Shown in pieces: positions 10,181-20,209 of a stretch of 64,000 nt of DNA. Source of the stretch: Ideonella_A sp963843805. Lineage in GTDB: Bacteria; Pseudomonadota; Gammaproteobacteria; Burkholderiales; Burkholderiaceae_C. The DNA lies in NCBI GenBank assembly GCA_963843805.1, contig CAWJLY010000010.1:186001-250000 (forward strand), written 5' to 3'. How positions within the stretch are numbered: position 1 is the first letter of the stretch; every line of letters starts with the position of its first letter. The notes under the pieces were generated by a model. It did no database searches. It was given only the letters and a program-made list of their open reading frames with translations, and had not been told where the DNA came from. The position numbers and the translations under genes are program-made.

Positions 10181-11023
10181 ATGAACGACATCCCCCACAT
10201 CGACTACGGCGCGCTCGACGCTCCGCGGCCGGCCGAAGCGCATCGCCACGCGTGCCGCCGCTTCATTGGCCGCAATGCCGTGCTGACCGGCGCGGCGCGT
10301 GGCATCGGGCTGGCTTCGGCCTTGCGTCTGGCTGCCGAAGGCGCGCGGGTCTGGATCACCGACGTCGATGCAGCTGCGCTCGACCAGGCGGCCGGGCACG
10401 CGGCCGCATGCGGGCTCGAAGTCTCGACCGCCGCGATGGACTCGCTCGATGCCAGCGACGTGGCCCGCAGCCTGGCCGGGGTGCTGGAAGACGCGCAGCG
10501 GATCGATATCCTGGTCAACAACGCCGGCGGTTCGCTGCACACCCCTTACCGCTTCGCCGAACAAGGCAGCACCGACTGGCAACGCGTGATGGACCTGAAT
10601 CTGATGGGTACGGTCTGGGCCTGCCAGGCCATCCTGCCGAGCATGGTGGCCAACCGCTACGGGCGAATCGTCAACTTCGGCTCCAAGGCCGGACGATTCG
10701 GCAGCCTGATCGCCGGTGCCAACTACGCCGCCAGCAAGGGGGCGGTGACCGCGCTCGGCCGCCAGTTGGCGATGGAATACGGGCCCCATGGCATCACCGT
10801 CAATTGCATCTGCCCCGGCGTGGTGATGACCAACCGCACGCGGCTGTTGTGGTCGCAGCGGCGCAGCCCCGAGGAACGCGAGCGGGTGCTCGGCGAGATC
10901 CCGCTGCGCCGCCACGGCGAGGTTGACGATGTAGCAGCCAGTGTGGCATTCCTCGCGTCCGACGATGCGTCGTTCTTGACGGGCGTGACGCTCGATCTCA
11001 ACGGCGGCCAGGCGATGGCCTGA
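10181..11023 (+). CDS. SDR-family oxidoreductase (FabG/gluconate-5-dehydrogenase type)
   Basis: A 280-residue short-chain dehydrogenase. A ~30-residue leader precedes the cofactor motif LTGAARGIGLA. The NNAGG segment is at residue ~112, the catalytic YAASKGA near 182, and ITVNCICPG follows. The ATG at 10181 has a GAGG ribosome-binding site; an in-frame start at 10091 would overlap the preceding SDR by 80 bp. It lies 11 bp after the first SDR, so the two are co-transcribed. Two consecutive SDRs under a LacI regulator suggest successive oxidation/reduction or epimerisation steps on a carbohydrate-derived compound, which is inference only. Confidence 0.85.
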   Translation: MNDIPHIDYGALDAPRPAEAHRHACRRFIGRNAVLTGAARGIGLASALRLAAEGARVWITDVDAAALDQAAGHAAACGLEVSTAAMDSLDASDVARSLAGVLEDAQRIDILVNNAGGSLHTPYRFAEQGSTDWQRVMDLNLMGTVWACQAILPSMVANRYGRIVNFGSKAGRFGSLIAGANYAASKGAVTALGRQLAMEYGPHGITVNCICPGVVMTNRTRLLWSQRRSPEERERVLGEIPLRRHGEVDDVAASVAFLASDDASFLTGVTLDLNGGQAMA

Positions 11024-11057
11024 GCTGCTGCATCCTTCCACCCACCGGAGTTTCAAC

Positions 11058-12068
11058 ATGAGCCCACTTTCCCGTCGCCGCGCGACATCCGTCCTGCTCG
11101 CCATCGGCACGTCGCTGGCCGCCGGCTCGTTTTCGGCGAGCGCGAGCGCGCAGACCGCCTGGCCGGTCGCCGGCAAGCCGATCCGCATCGTGGTGCCATT
11201 CCCCGCAGGCTCGGGATCGGACGGCAATGCGCGGATGGTGGCCAAGCTGTTGAGCGACGAGCTCGGTGGCCACACCGTGATCGTCGACAACAAGCCGGGG
11301 GCCGGGCACCTTCATCGGCGCGCAGGACGTGGCGCGCTCGGCCGCCGATGGCCATACCCTGCTCTACACGATCGTCATCACGCACACCCAGAACCCGCAC
11401 CTGTACGCCAAGCTGCCCTACGACCCGGTCAAGGATTTCACGCCGCTGACACAGGTGATGAAATCGGCAACGGTGCTGATCGCGCCACCCAATGCACCGT
11501 TCAACAACGTGCAGGAACTGGTCGCCTACGCCAAGGCGAATCCGGGCAAGTTGAACTACGCCTCGTACTCGACCGGCTCGACATCGCATCTGAATGCAGA
11601 GCTGCTGAAGATGCGCAGCGGCATCGACGATGTGCATGTGCCGTACAAGGGGACCGCCGATGCATCGCGCGCGCTGCTCGCCGGCGATGTGCAACTCTAT
11701 TTCGACGGCACATCCAGCGCAGTCGCCCTGATCAAGGCCGGCAAGGCAAAGGGCATCGGAACGGCCACGCCGACCCGTGTATCGGTGCTGCCCGAATCTG
11801 CCGACCTTGACCGAGCAGGGCGTGAAGGGACTCGACATCGTCGGTTGGCAGGCCTTGTTCGGCCCGGGAAACATGGAACCCGCGCTGGCAACCAAGGTCG
11901 CCGCGGCCCTCTGCCAAAGTCGTGCGATCGCCCGAAATGCTGCAAGTGATCGAGAAGCAGGGCAATGAGCCATCGGGCATTTCAGGCGCCGAATTCGGAG
12001 CGATCGTCAACAGCGACTCACGCCGTTGGGGTGAGGTCATCCGCGCGGCCAACATCAAGCTCGAGTGA
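11058..12068 (+). CDS. Bug/TctC-family periplasmic solute-binding receptor (three +1 frameshifts)
   Basis: A tripartite-tricarboxylate-type binding protein of the kind hugely expanded in Burkholderiales, binding carboxylated or polar solutes in the periplasm. A signal peptide with an SRRR start and a long hydrophobic stretch ends near ASAQTAWP. It is followed by the Bug hallmark KPIRIVVPFPAGSGSDGNAR and later DNKPGAG, YDPVKDFTPLTQV, LNYASYSTGSTSHLNAELLK and VPYKGTADASRALL. The frame is lost by single extra bases near 11306 (GCCGGGCACC), 11796 (CTGCCCGAAT) and 11911; corrected, it ends at 12068 with RAANIKLE, about 336 residues. A GGAG site precedes the start. No TctA/TctB membrane partners are nearby, as is usual for orphan Bug receptors. 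Confidence 0.88.
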
Positions 12069-12082
12069 CAAGGAATAGAACC

Positions 12083-13812
12083 ATGTTCGACACCACCATT
12101 CGCGGCGGCACCATCGTCGACGGCAGCGGCAGCGCCGCGCTATACCGGCGATATCGGCATTCAAGGCGGGCGCATCGCCGCCGTCGGGAGGCAAGCTCGC
12201 GCCAGGCAAGCAGGACATCGACGCCAGCGGCGCCATCGTCACGCCCGGTTGGGTCGACGTACACACTCACTACGACGGCCAGGTGACCTGGGATCCGTAT
12301 CTGAGCCCGTCGACCGACCACGGCGTCACCAGCGTGGTGATGGGCAACTGCGGGGTCGGTTTTGCGCCGGTGCATGCCGACAAGCGAGACTGGTTGATCA
12401 GCGTGATGGAGGGTGTCGAAGACATCCCCGGCACCGTGCTGGCCGAAGGCATCGACTGGCAATGGGAGAGCTTCCCGGAGTACCTGGATGCGCTGGAGCG
12501 CATGCCGCGGGCACTCGACGTGGGCGCGCAGATTCCGCACTCGGCGCTGCGCACCTTCGTGATGGGCGAGCGTGGCATCACCCACGATGAAGCCACACCG
12601 GCCGACATCCAGGCCATGATCGAGCTGGTCGACGCCGGACTGCGTGCCGGGGCGCTGGGGTTCTCGACCAGCCGCACCATCATCCACAAGTACCAGGGGC
12701 GCAAATATCCGCCCGGAACCTTCGCTTCGCCAGACGAGATCCTCGGTCTGGCCCGGGTGATGGGCAAGGTCGGTCATGGCGTATTCCAGATGACCGCCAA
12801 CCACTACCAGATGGAAATCGAGCTGCCGTGGATGCGGCAGCTGGCGCGCGACAACCAGTTGCCGGTGGCGTTTGCGCTGGTGCAGACCGACCAGACGCCC
12901 GACACCTGGATCCGGCTGCTGGCGGCCCTCGACGAGACCCACGCGGCAGGCATTCCGCTGTACGGCGCGGTTGCCGGACGCCCGGCGGGCATCCTGATGG
13001 CCTGGCTGGGATCGACCCACCCGTTCATGGCGCACCCGCGTGTGGCAGAAGATGTCGACGCTGCCTGGCCCGACAAGCTGGCCCGGTTGCGCGACCCCGC
13101 GGTACGCGCGCAGCTGACCGACATGCAGGCGATGGCCGGTGCAACGCGGCATGATTCGCGGCTGTCGTACCTGACGCGAAAGCTTCCACAAGATGTACGC
13201 GCTGGGCGCCGAGCCGGACTACGAGCCCGCGCAGGAAAACTCGATCGCCGCGATCGCGCAGCGCAGCGGGCGTTCCCGCTGGAAGTCGCCTACGACATGC
13301 TGATGGCGGACGACGGCAAGGGCATCATCTACTTCCCGAGCTTCAACTACGCCTACAACGACCTGCGCCAGCTGCACACCGAGCTGCAGCACCCGCGCAC
13401 CATGATGAGCCTGGCCGACGGCGGCGCGCACTGCGGGTACATCTGCGATGTCAGCATGCCGACCTACATGCTGACGCACTGGGCACGCGACCGCCAGCGC
13501 GGCCCGACGCTGCCGCTGGAACTGATGGTGCAGCGCCAGACGCGTGATACCGCCGCCATCTACGGCATGAAGGACCGCGGTCTGCTGCAAGCCCGGCTAT
13601 CTGGCCGACCTGAACATCATCGATTTCGACCGGCTGCGCTTGCCGCCGCCGTTCGTCGCGTTCGACTTGCCGGCCGGCGGGCGACGCCTGGTGCAGACCG
13701 CTGAAGGCTATGTGGCCACCTTCAAGTCGGGCAGGCGATCATGAAGGACGGCCAGCGCACCGGGGCGCTGCCCGGCAAGCTGATCCGCGGGCCGCAAGCG
13801 GCGCCGCACTGA
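12083..13812 (+). CDS. N-acyl-D-amino-acid deacylase / D-aminoacylase-like amidohydrolase (frameshifted)
   Basis: A metal-dependent amidohydrolase of the D-aminoacylase/dihydroorotase-like family, about 575 residues. It starts MFDTTIRGGTIVDGSGSA. The metal-binding HTHYDGQ follows GWVDV, then SVVMGNCGVGFAP, ALGFSTSR and FQMTANHYQ. The C-terminal part has SLADGGAHCGYICD, and it ends IRGPQAAPH. Single-base shifts occur near 12139, 12187, 13180, 13270, 13590 and 13735; some compensate one another, so the middle 12283-13180 is one clean frame. It lies 15 bp after the Bug receptor. In this family substrates range from N-acyl-D-amino acids to other amides. The link with two SDRs and a PQQ dehydrogenase does not settle the substrate. 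Confidence 0.85.
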
Positions 13813-14033
13813 GGACCCGCCCGGATCCGGCGCCAGCACCTGGACCCCTCACCGGTCGCGGGCATGCCTTCCGGGGTTCGCCCCGGCAGAGCCTGGCACC
13901 ACGGTCCTTTCCTACAAGCCGGGGATCGATCATCCGACATCGCGAGTGGCTGCGGGTGGCTACGGTGGGTTACGTGATGACGTCGAGTTCCGACGTTGCA
14001 GCGACCCTCCCCTTAGCCCACCCCTGACCCCGC

Positions 14034-16572
14034 ATGCCGACCTCGCCCACGCCAAGTCGTCATCGTTTTGCCGCCGTTGTGGCGTTTGTCTTCCTGATGC
14101 TGTCGCTGCCCTTGGCTGCCGGCGGCATCTGGTTGCTGACACTGGGCGGCAGTCCCTATTATTTGCTCGCCGGGCTGGGTCTGTTGTTGACCGGCCTGAT
14201 GCTGCGCGGCGGCCAGACGGGCGCGCTGTGGGTCTACGCGCTGCTGCTGCTGTCGAGCCTGGTCTGGAGCGTGTGGGAGGCGGGCCTGGACTGGTGGCCA
14301 CTGGCTGCCCGGCTCGATCTGCTGTTCGTGCTGGGCCTGCTGCTGTTGCTGCCGTGGGTCATGCGGGCACTCGGAACACCGGTTCGCCATGCGTCGCCGG
14401 CACGCGGCGGCGGCCTGCTGCTGTCGATCGCCATGATCGCCTCACTGGCTGTTGCGATCGCCTCGTGGATTCATGATCCGCACGACATCGACGGCGCATT
14501 GCCGGTCTCGCAGGGCGGCCTGATCGCCAAGGGCGAGGCGATTCGTGGCGTCGAGCCGGGCGAGTGGCATGCCTACGGCCGGACCGGCTTCGGCCAGCGC
14601 TATTCACCGCTGGATCAGATCACCGCCGAGCAACGTCGGCCGCCTCGAGATCGCCTGGCACTTCCACACCGGTGACCTGCGCGGCCAGCCGGGCGATCCG
14701 GTAGAAACCACGTTCGAGGTCACCCCGCTGAAAATCGGCAACCGCCTGATCCTGTGCACGCCGCACCAGTTCGTGATCGCACTCGATGCGACCAGCGGTC
14801 AGCAGCTCTGGCGCTTCGACCCGAAGATCCGCGACAAGCTCGCGCTGCAGCACCTGACCTGTCGCGGCCTGGGTTACCAGCCCCCGCTGCAACGCAGCCC
14901 GGATCCGGCGCTCGACGCCTTGGCCGCTGCCGCACCACAGGCATCGGCACCACGACATCCGCGCCGAGGCCGACGACGCCGCGCATCGCGCGCCGGTGGA
15001 CCTGCCGGTCGCCGCCTCGGGCGGTGCGCCAATCAGCGACGAATGCAAGTCCAAGCTGTTCATGCCGACCGCCGATGGCCGCCTGATCGCACTCGATCCG
15101 GAGTCCGGCTCGGTGTGCAAGCGCTTCGGTGGCGGCACGGGTCAGGTCGATCTGTGGAGCAACATGCCCAACGTCCGGCCGGGCGCCTACTACTCGACCA
15201 GCCCGCCGGTGGTGTCACCCGCGGGCTGGTGATCGTCGGCGGCACCGTACTCGACAACGTCTCGACCCACGAGCAGTCGGGTGTGATCCGTGCCTACGAC
15301 GTCGAGACCGGCGGCCTGGTCTGGAACTGGGATTCCGGCAATCCGGACGACACCGCGCCGATTGCCGACGGCCAGACCTACACGGTCAATTCGCCGAACA
15401 GCTGGTCGATCTCCAGCGTCGATGAAGAACTCGGCATGGTCTATGTGCCGCTGGGCAACCAGCCGCCCGATCAGTGGGGCGGCAACCGCAGCGCCGTCGG
15501 TCGAGCGCTACTCGTCGGCGGTGGTCGCACTCGATCTGACCAGCGGCCGCCCGCGCTGGGTCTTCCAGACCGTCCACCACGACCTGTGGGACTACGACGT
15601 ACCCGCGCAACCGAGTCTGGTCGATCTGACGATCGGCGGCGAACGCGTTCCGGCCCTGGTCCAGCCGACCAAACAGGGCGAGTTGTTCGTGCTCGATCGC
15701 CGCACCGGCAAGCCGTTGCTGCCGGTCGATGAAATCGCCGCGCCGCAGGGCGCGGCCAAAGGCGACTTCACGGCGCCGACGCCAGCCGAGATCCGCCTTG
15801 TCGTTCAACCCGCCGCCGCTGCAGCGAACGCGACATGTGGGGCGCCACCCTGTTCGACCAGTTGTTGTGCCGAGTGTCGTTCCAGCGGCTGCGTTACGAA
15901 GGGCGATTCACGCCGCCTTCGACGGGAGGCTCGCTGGTCTACCCGGGCAACTTCGGGGTCTTCAACTGGGGCGGCGTCGCCGTGGACCCGATGCGCGAGA
16001 TCGTCTTCACGACGCCGGCTCGGCTGGCCTTCGTGTCACGGCTGATCCCGCGGCCCGACGACAGCTCGCTGGTGATCAACAAGGGCAACCCGCCCGAAGG
16101 CAGCCTGCCGGCACTGAACGAGAACTTCGGCGCACCGTTTGCCGCCGAGATGCATCCCTTCACCTCACCGCTCGGCCTGCCGTGCCAGGAACCGCCGTGG
16201 GGCATGGTGGCGGGCGCCGACCTGAAAACCGGCAAGGTCGCCTGGCAACACCGCAATGGCACGGTGCGCGATCTGGCGCCGGTCCCGCTGCCATTCCGCA
16301 TGGGCGTGCCCAGCCTCGGGGGTCCGATCGTGACCGCCGGCGGCGTGGCGTTCCTGTCCGGCACGCTCGACTACTTCGTGCGGGGCTACGACGTCTCCAC
16401 CGGACGCGAGATCTGGAGAAGCCGGCTGCCGGCCGGCGGCCAGGCAACCCCGATGACCTACCTCGGCGCCGACGGACGCCAATACCTGTTGGTGATCGCC
16501 GGCGGTCACGGATCGACCGGAACCAAGGCCGGCGACTCGGTCATCGCCTATGCGTTGCCGGGCGGTCGCTGA
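14034..16572 (+). CDS. Membrane-bound PQQ-dependent dehydrogenase, glucose/quinate/shikimate family (frameshifted)
   Basis: A quinoprotein dehydrogenase that oxidises a sugar or polyol in the periplasm and passes electrons to ubiquinone. The first ~145 residues hold about five hydrophobic segments typical of the glucose/quinate dehydrogenase anchor. The beta-propeller follows: WHAYGRTGFGQRYSPLDQI, ALDATSGQQLWRFDP, LTCRGLGY, RLIALDPESG, VWNWDSGNPDD, WVFQTVHHDLWDYDVPAQPS and GATLFDQLLCR. It ends YLLVIAGGHGSTGTKAGDSV-IAYALPGGR. Frame breaks lie near 14631, 14890-14990, 15222, 15502 and 15797-15832. Corrected length is about 840 residues, normal for the family. The 220 bp upstream (13,813-14,033) holds no gene. 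The gene is downstream of the LacI-associated operon and may be part of it. Confidence 0.88.
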
Positions 16573-16656
16573 AACCTGTGCAGATCCCTCGCACGCCCTG
16601 TCGGTGCCAACCGGTCGGCACGCCGATCGATCGAACGGTGACAGGAGGTCGAATCT

Positions 16657-17085
16657 ATGTCGCGCGCCGAGGTGAGCAATGATGACGAGGCGCCTGCTTC
16701 ACCCCGCCGGCAGTGGCTGAGCGTCGGACCACAGGCGCGCCGCGTGCTGCTGGTCGACAGCATCACGCAGCTCATCGCAAGCGACGCCGGCGCGATCGTG
16801 ATCACCGGATCGCACGGCGGACGCAGCGCGGCGAGCTACGCGCTGCAGTACCCGATGGCGCTGGTCGTGTTCAACGACGCCGGTGTCGGCAAGGACAAAG
16901 CCGGCATCGAGGCGCTGCAACGGTTGTTGAAGCAAGGCCGGGCCGCGGCCACGGTGGCCCACGACAGCGCCAGAATCGGCGATGCGATGGATGCGTGGGA
17001 TCATGGCGTGTTGTCGCATGTCAATGCACTCGCCGCCCGGTTGGGGCTTCGGCCCGGAATGAGCCTTCGCGACGCCCTGCGCTGA
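16657..17085 (+). CDS. Conserved-looking hypothetical protein (GSHGG motif)
   Basis: I do not recognise this 142-residue protein with confidence. It starts 84 bp after the PQQ dehydrogenase, behind an AGGAGG-like site (ACAGGAGGTC). It lacks a signal peptide and is soluble. It shows a nucleotide-fold-like pattern: VLLVDSITQLI, then AIVITGSHGGRSAASYALQ, a MALVVFNDAGVGKDKAGIEA segment, and AATVAHDSARIGDAMD. The glycine-rich GSHGG, the FNDAG segment and the HDSARIGD segment look conserved and could line an active site. The C-terminus RLGLRPGMSLRDALR is polar. By position it may serve the same pathway as the preceding amidohydrolase and SDRs. Function is unassigned. Confidence 0.7.
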   Translation: MSRAEVSNDDEAPASPRRQWLSVGPQARRVLLVDSITQLIASDAGAIVITGSHGGRSAASYALQYPMALVVFNDAGVGKDKAGIEALQRLLKQGRAAATVAHDSARIGDAMDAWDHGVLSHVNALAARLGLRPGMSLRDALR

Positions 17086-17151
17086 CGGCCTTCGGTTGGT
17101 CGGCATCGCGACGGCAGTGTCTGGCACGACGACGCTGAAGCCGCAACCAGG

Positions 17152-17742
17152 TCAGGCGTCCTGACCCGGCCTCTGCCAGGCCGCACTCCACTGCTGCACC
17201 AGCTCCGGCGACAACCGGTCCGTGCCCTGTGCATACCCGGCGGCCAATTGGCCGTAGAAGCGCGCATTCATCAGGTTGGCGGCCGAGTTGTCGCGTGTGG
17301 CGACCCGCTTGCCCGGCACGCCGGCGATGATCGAGTTGTCGGGAAATACCTGGCCTTCGGTGACGATGGTGTGGCCGGCGACGATCGAGTTGGCGCCGAT
17401 CCGCACGCCATCCATCACCGTGGCGTTGATGCCGATCAGGCAACGGTCGCCGATGTGGCAGCCGTGCAGCGTCGCGTGATGGGTGATCGAGCAGTCTTCG
17501 CCGATCAGGGTCGGCGTCGTGTAGCCGACATGGATCATCACGAAATCCTGGATGTTGCTGCGCGCGCCGATGCGGATCTCGTGCATCTCGCTGCGCATCA
17601 CGACATTCGGCCAGATCGACACGCCGACGCCGACATGGATCTTGCCGTACAGGCAGGCACTCGGGTGGATGAAGGCCGGCGAGTCGAGCACGACGTGTGC
17701 CCCGATGGTCGGCTGCTGTTTCGGTTCGACCGGTTGTGACAT
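17152..17742 (-). CDS. Gamma-carbonic-anhydrase family protein (left-handed beta-helix)
   Basis: A 196-residue hexapeptide-repeat protein of the YrdA/PaaY/CaiE type. I use the ATG at 17742 (MSQPVEPKQQPTIG), preceded by GGAGAG; an in-frame upstream start at 17895 would add a non-conserved leader. The repeat region has IWPNVVMRSEMHEIRIGARS, IQDFVMIHV, SITHHATLHGCHIG and CLIGINATVMDG. Histidines in MIHV, THHATLHG are placed like the zinc ligands of gamma carbonic anhydrases. A helical C-terminus (NARFYGQLAAGYAQG) caps it. It may be a carbonic anhydrase or a thioesterase/acyltransferase relative. It is convergent with the preceding hypothetical gene and lies 50 bp after the GTPase gene on the same strand. 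Confidence 0.85.
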   Translation of the reverse strand: MSQPVEPKQQPTIGAHVVLDSPAFIHPSACLYGKIHVGVGVSIWPNVVMRSEMHEIRIGARSNIQDFVMIHVGYTTPTLIGEDCSITHHATLHGCHIGDRCLIGINATVMDGVRIGANSIVAGHTIVTEGQVFPDNSIIAGVPGKRVATRDNSAANLMNARFYGQLAAGYAQGTDRLSPELVQQWSAAWQRPGQDA

Positions 17743-17792
17743 GAGGTCTCTCCTGGTGGCTGGTGGCGGGATGGCGTCAGGATCTGCTCTCG

Positions 17793-18744
17793 TCACGCCG
17801 AGCCGTCGCTCTCGTCGGACGAATCCGCTCGAGCATTCTTGCGCTTGCGTTTCGCCAAGCGTTCGGCCTCGCGCTGCATGCCAAGCGCCAGCCACTGCGC
17901 ATATTCATCAGGCGTTTCCAGCGTGATCCGACCCCAGGCGCCGGTGCGAAAATCGTTGATGACGATTTCGGCTGCCTTCTGACGGTCGACCAGTCCGCCG
18001 GCACGCAGGCCGCCACGCTTGCGGCCGATGTCGTCAAGCAGCACCTCGACCGCCGGGCCGCTCGTCGACCGAGCAGTCGGCCAGCTTGTAGCGCGCCTGC
18101 AATCGCTCGGCATACCGGCCGCGCACGACATCGAGCAACTCGAGCGCCACTTCCTCTTCATCGTAGGCGTTGCGACCGATGCCGCCACTGGCCGCCAGGT
18201 GGTAGCCGCTGCGCTCGACGATGATCCGCGGCCACAACATGCCCGGCGTGTCGAACAGGTAGAAATCGTCTGCGAGCACGATCTTCTGCTCGCGCTTGGT
18301 GATGCCGGGCTCGTCGCCGGTGTGGGCGCGGCGCTGGCCGGCCAGCGTATTGATCAGCGTCGATTTGCCGACATTCGGGATGCCGCAGATCAGCACCCGC
18401 AGCGGCTTGACCATGCCACCGCGCAAGGGTGCCAGCTCGCGGCAGGCGGCCACCAGCGGGCGCGACGGTGCCGCACTGCTGGCATCGAGCGCGATCGCAC
18501 GGGTGGTCGACATCGCCTGGTAGTGGGCCAGCCAGGCGTCGGTGCAGGCCGCATCGGCCAGGTCCTGCTTGTTCAGGATCTTCAAGGCCGGCTTGCCGCG
18601 GGTCAGCTCGGCGAGCAACGGATTGGCGCTCGATCCCGGCAAGCGGGCATCGAGCATCTCGATCACCACATCGATATCGGGCAACCGCTCGGAAATGGCT
18701 TTCCTGGTCGAGTGCATGTGACCGGGAAACCACTGGATCGGCAT
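17793..18744 (-). CDS. Circularly permuted GTPase RbgA/YlqF family (one frameshift)
   Basis: A ribosome-assembly-type GTPase with the permuted order of G motifs. The start at 18744 reads MPIQWFPGHMHSTRKAI. G4 (LNKQDLAD) comes first near residue 58, then G1 (GIPNVGKST) near 120 and G3 (FDTPGMLWPR) near 165. The C-terminal helical domain (LLDDIGRKRGGL, FRTGAWGRITLETP) ends with a lysine-rich tail. One base is extra within the GC-rich run near 18058, splitting the frame between SVDE and AVEVLLDDIG. Corrected length is about 317 residues. In B. subtilis RbgA matures the 50S subunit; the role in Proteobacteria is inferred from the family. Confidence 0.88.
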
Positions 18745-18874
18745 GGCGTTGTCTGCTTTCGTCTGGCCCGACAGGCTGCCGCGGCTCTGCGACATTGTCC
18801 ACGCAGGCTGATCGATGCGCCGGTGAACCAACCGAGCGCGACGGCAGGCGATGCGCCGGTCCAGCGGCCATGCG

Positions 18875-19606
18875 CTACGGCAGGTCGAGTTCAGGGTAGC
18901 GGCGAAAGATGCCATCCTCGTTGAACGCGATGCGTCGCTCGCTGCGCAGATAGGCGGCCACCCGCGGCAGCTTGGACACCCGTTGGTGCAACTGCATCAC
19001 CAGCGGCGCCTTGTCGAATGCCTTGCCGGCCGCGTTCGGGAACGCGTAGGTCAGGCCCTCGACCAACTGGAACAGCGACAAGTCGGCATAACTCAGCTTG
19101 CCGGCCACCAGGTGTCGCGAGCCGGCCGGATTACTCTGCAGGATCCGTTCAAACCAGTTGACGAACTTGGGAAGTCGTTCAGCGCAGAAGCCTTTGGCGC
19201 GGCGCAGCGCTTCGGGCTTCTGGTCGTCGTAGTACAGCCCGCTGCCAACCGGGTGGTGGGTGTCGTGCGCTTCGTCGACGACGTCGGCGATGGTCAGCTG
19301 GATCTGCAGTGTCCAGATGCGCGCCTGCTCGCTGCGCGCCACCAGTTTCAGGGCGGGCCCCAAGTGATGCAGGATGGCGGCGGTCTGCGCCACCCACAGC
19401 TTGCCGTCCTTCAGAAACGGCGGCGCGAACGGCGGATAGGGCAAGCTGTCTTCATGCATGTGACGCAGCATGTCCGACATGCCGAGCTGTGGATCACCCG
19501 CCGAGCGCGCCACGTCGACATAGGGCGCACCGGCCGCCTCAAGCGCCAGACGGACAAATTCGCCGCGGCCGGGGATGGTCGGCCAGTAATGCAATTCGTA
19601 GCTCAT
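18875..19606 (-). CDS. Glutathione S-transferase family protein
   Basis: A 243-residue cytosolic GST. The start at 19606 gives MSYELHYWPTIPGRGEFVRL, the thioredoxin-fold entry with the Tyr/Arg pattern of sigma/pi-like GSTs. VAQTAAILHHLG is the glutathione-contact segment (normally QSxAI; here the serine is replaced by threonine). The helical C-terminal domain has KLSYADLSLFQLVEGL, the usual N-capping box with Asp. It probably conjugates or reduces electrophiles; the substrate is unknown. It is divergently placed from the SMR gene across a 251-bp gene-free stretch in which I see no clear site. Intact reading frame. Confidence 0.85.
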   Translation of the reverse strand: MSYELHYWPTIPGRGEFVRLALEAAGAPYVDVARSAGDPQLGMSDMLRHMHEDSLPYPPFAPPFLKDGKLWVAQTAAILHHLGPALKLVARSEQARIWTLQIQLTIADVVDEAHDTHHPVGSGLYYDDQKPEALRRAKGFCAERLPKFVNWFERILQSNPAGSRHLVAGKLSYADLSLFQLVEGLTYAFPNAAGKAFDKAPLVMQLHQRVSKLPRVAAYLRSERRIAFNEDGIFRRYPELDLP

Positions 19607-19857
19607 GCATCGACTGTAGCCGGCGACGGGTTGAGTCCTGTCCTTCTCTTGCAAACTGCTTTCTGCGAAAGCGCTGCCAATAGATGGGGTTTCAGGCCCA
19701 TGCTGGCACCGGGCACAAAACGGACTTGCACGCCTGCAGATCGGTCGACTGTCAATTCTGCACCGCCAGACCCGTAGCGGGGCGGCCGTCGAGGTTGGCC
19801 ATGGTTTGCGTCCGAAGCTGGCATCATGCAGGCCGACCCGACTGCCTCGACCCACCG

Positions 19858-20208
19858 ATGTTTCCCACCTTGACGATTCCCCAGGCCTGGCTCGTGTTGT
19901 CCGGCGCCATCGTGCTGGAGGTCTGCGGCACCACTTGCATGCGGCTGGCCGAAGGTTTCACGAAGCTGACGCCGTCGATCCTGATCTTCGTGTTCTACGC
20001 GTTGTCGTTCATGCTGAACACCATCGTCATCCGCACGCTGGGGCTGAGCGTGGTGTATGCGGTCTGGTCGGGGGTCGGCACGGTGCTGACGGCGCTGATC
20101 GGCTTCTTCTACTTTCGCGAGCCGGCCACCGCGGTCAAGCTGGCCAGCATCGGGCTGATCGTGATCGGCGTGTTCGGGCTGCATGCCGCGTCGCGGAGCA
20201 CGGTCTGA
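19858..20208 (+). CDS. Small multidrug resistance (SMR) family transporter
   Basis: A 116-residue inner-membrane protein with four transmembrane helices, the size and layout of SMR exporters. The conserved membrane glutamate of helix 1 is in SGAIVLEVCGTTCMRLAEGF. Helix 3 contains LSVVYAVWSGVGTVLTALIG, the YAxWxGxG signature. I chose the ATG at 19858 (MFPTLTIPQAW); the frame stays open upstream to 19684, but that stretch is cysteine-rich and unlike the family. Proton-driven efflux of cations, guanidinium or quaternary amines is the family role. The methyltransferase begins one base after its stop (TGAGATGG), so the two are co-translated. Confidence 0.88.
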   Translation: MFPTLTIPQAWLVLSGAIVLEVCGTTCMRLAEGFTKLTPSILIFVFYALSFMLNTIVIRTLGLSVVYAVWSGVGTVLTALIGFFYFREPATAVKLASIGLIVIGVFGLHAASRSTV

Positions 20209-20209
20209 G

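Noticed and set aside
9447..17085. Gluconate/ketogluconate pathway assignment for the LacI locus
   Set aside because: SDR and PQQ dehydrogenase families fit, but no kinase, dehydratase or transporter of that pathway is present and the amidohydrolase does not belong to it.
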